From Schizochytrium sp. TIO01 (taxonomy: Eukaryota > Sar > Bigyra > Thraustochytrida > Thraustochytriidae): DNA of 64,000 nt. Each line of letters opens with the position of its first letter. The stretch's first letter is position 1. Both the position numbers and the translations under genes were made by a program. Below, piece by piece: positions 63,903-64,000 of the stretch. The notes below the pieces were generated by a model. The model made no database searches, was not told the origin of the DNA, and saw nothing but the letters and a program-made list of their open reading frames with translations. Where the stretch lies: assembly GCA_004764695.1 (NCBI GenBank), contig SMSO01000031.1, positions 990,600-1,054,599 of the forward strand, in the 5' to 3' direction.

Positions 63903-64000
63903 GTATGTTTTTGATCCCTTCTGGACAGCTTACGCGTGTGCGCACTTGGGTTTACCTACCATCAAAGATACAAGAGAAACGTCTTGATATCAAAATTGCG

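Overview
This window is nuclear DNA of a unicellular eukaryote. Genes are long open frames with few introns, the introns are GT-AG with GTAAGT or GTACGT donors, and spacers are AT-rich and full of simple repeats. The gene set (SOF1/DCAF13, MPDU1, ITPA, a soluble adenylyl cyclase, an ADAM protease, ECHDC1, MRNIP) suits a heterotrophic protist. A labyrinthulomycete-like stramenopile is my best guess, from gene content and gene style only; no marker gene proves it.

Layout. 0-2.2 kb: a SANT/Myb protein resembling GON4L (+), convergent with an ITP pyrophosphatase (-). 4.26-14.96 kb: one very large gene (+) that I assemble from 24 exons into an open frame of 1612 codons. It has 21 leucine-rich repeats, each encoded by its own 84-nt phase-2 exon, then a helical region, a protein kinase-like domain and a RING/IBR-type cysteine domain. 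Most LRR exons sit in a tandem array of about 345-363 bp exon-plus-intron units whose introns are nearly identical. This is the most remarkable locus here: a candidate recognition receptor with kinase and ubiquitin-ligase output, whose repeats differ mainly at the predicted ligand-facing positions. 16.5-28 kb: an MRNIP-like gene with an 18-nt first exon, an ECHDC1-like decarboxylase, a kelch-TPR-kelch protein (-), an unrecognised multi-pass membrane protein and an ABCB half-transporter. 28.6-32.3 kb: an ADAM-type metalloprotease-disintegrin (-) split by three apparent one-base frameshifts, each in a C/G run.

32.3-40.5 kb has no gene I can support and is packed with microsatellites; it also holds a perfect 18-bp-stem inverted repeat. 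40.5-47.4 kb: SOF1/DCAF13 (+), an MPDU1-like PQ-loop protein (+) and a bicarbonate-type soluble adenylyl cyclase (-). 47.4-63.2 kb is almost 16 kb of gene-poor AT-rich DNA with simple repeats and one possible copia-type retrotransposon relic. The window ends inside the first part of a choline/ethanolamine phosphotransferase gene, which breaks at a splice donor.

The genes do not form an operon and mostly serve separate housekeeping roles: nucleotide-pool cleaning, ribosome assembly, dolichol-sugar use, phospholipid synthesis and cAMP signalling. The LRR-kinase-RING gene, the ADAM protease and the repeat-rich blocks are the fast-changing parts.
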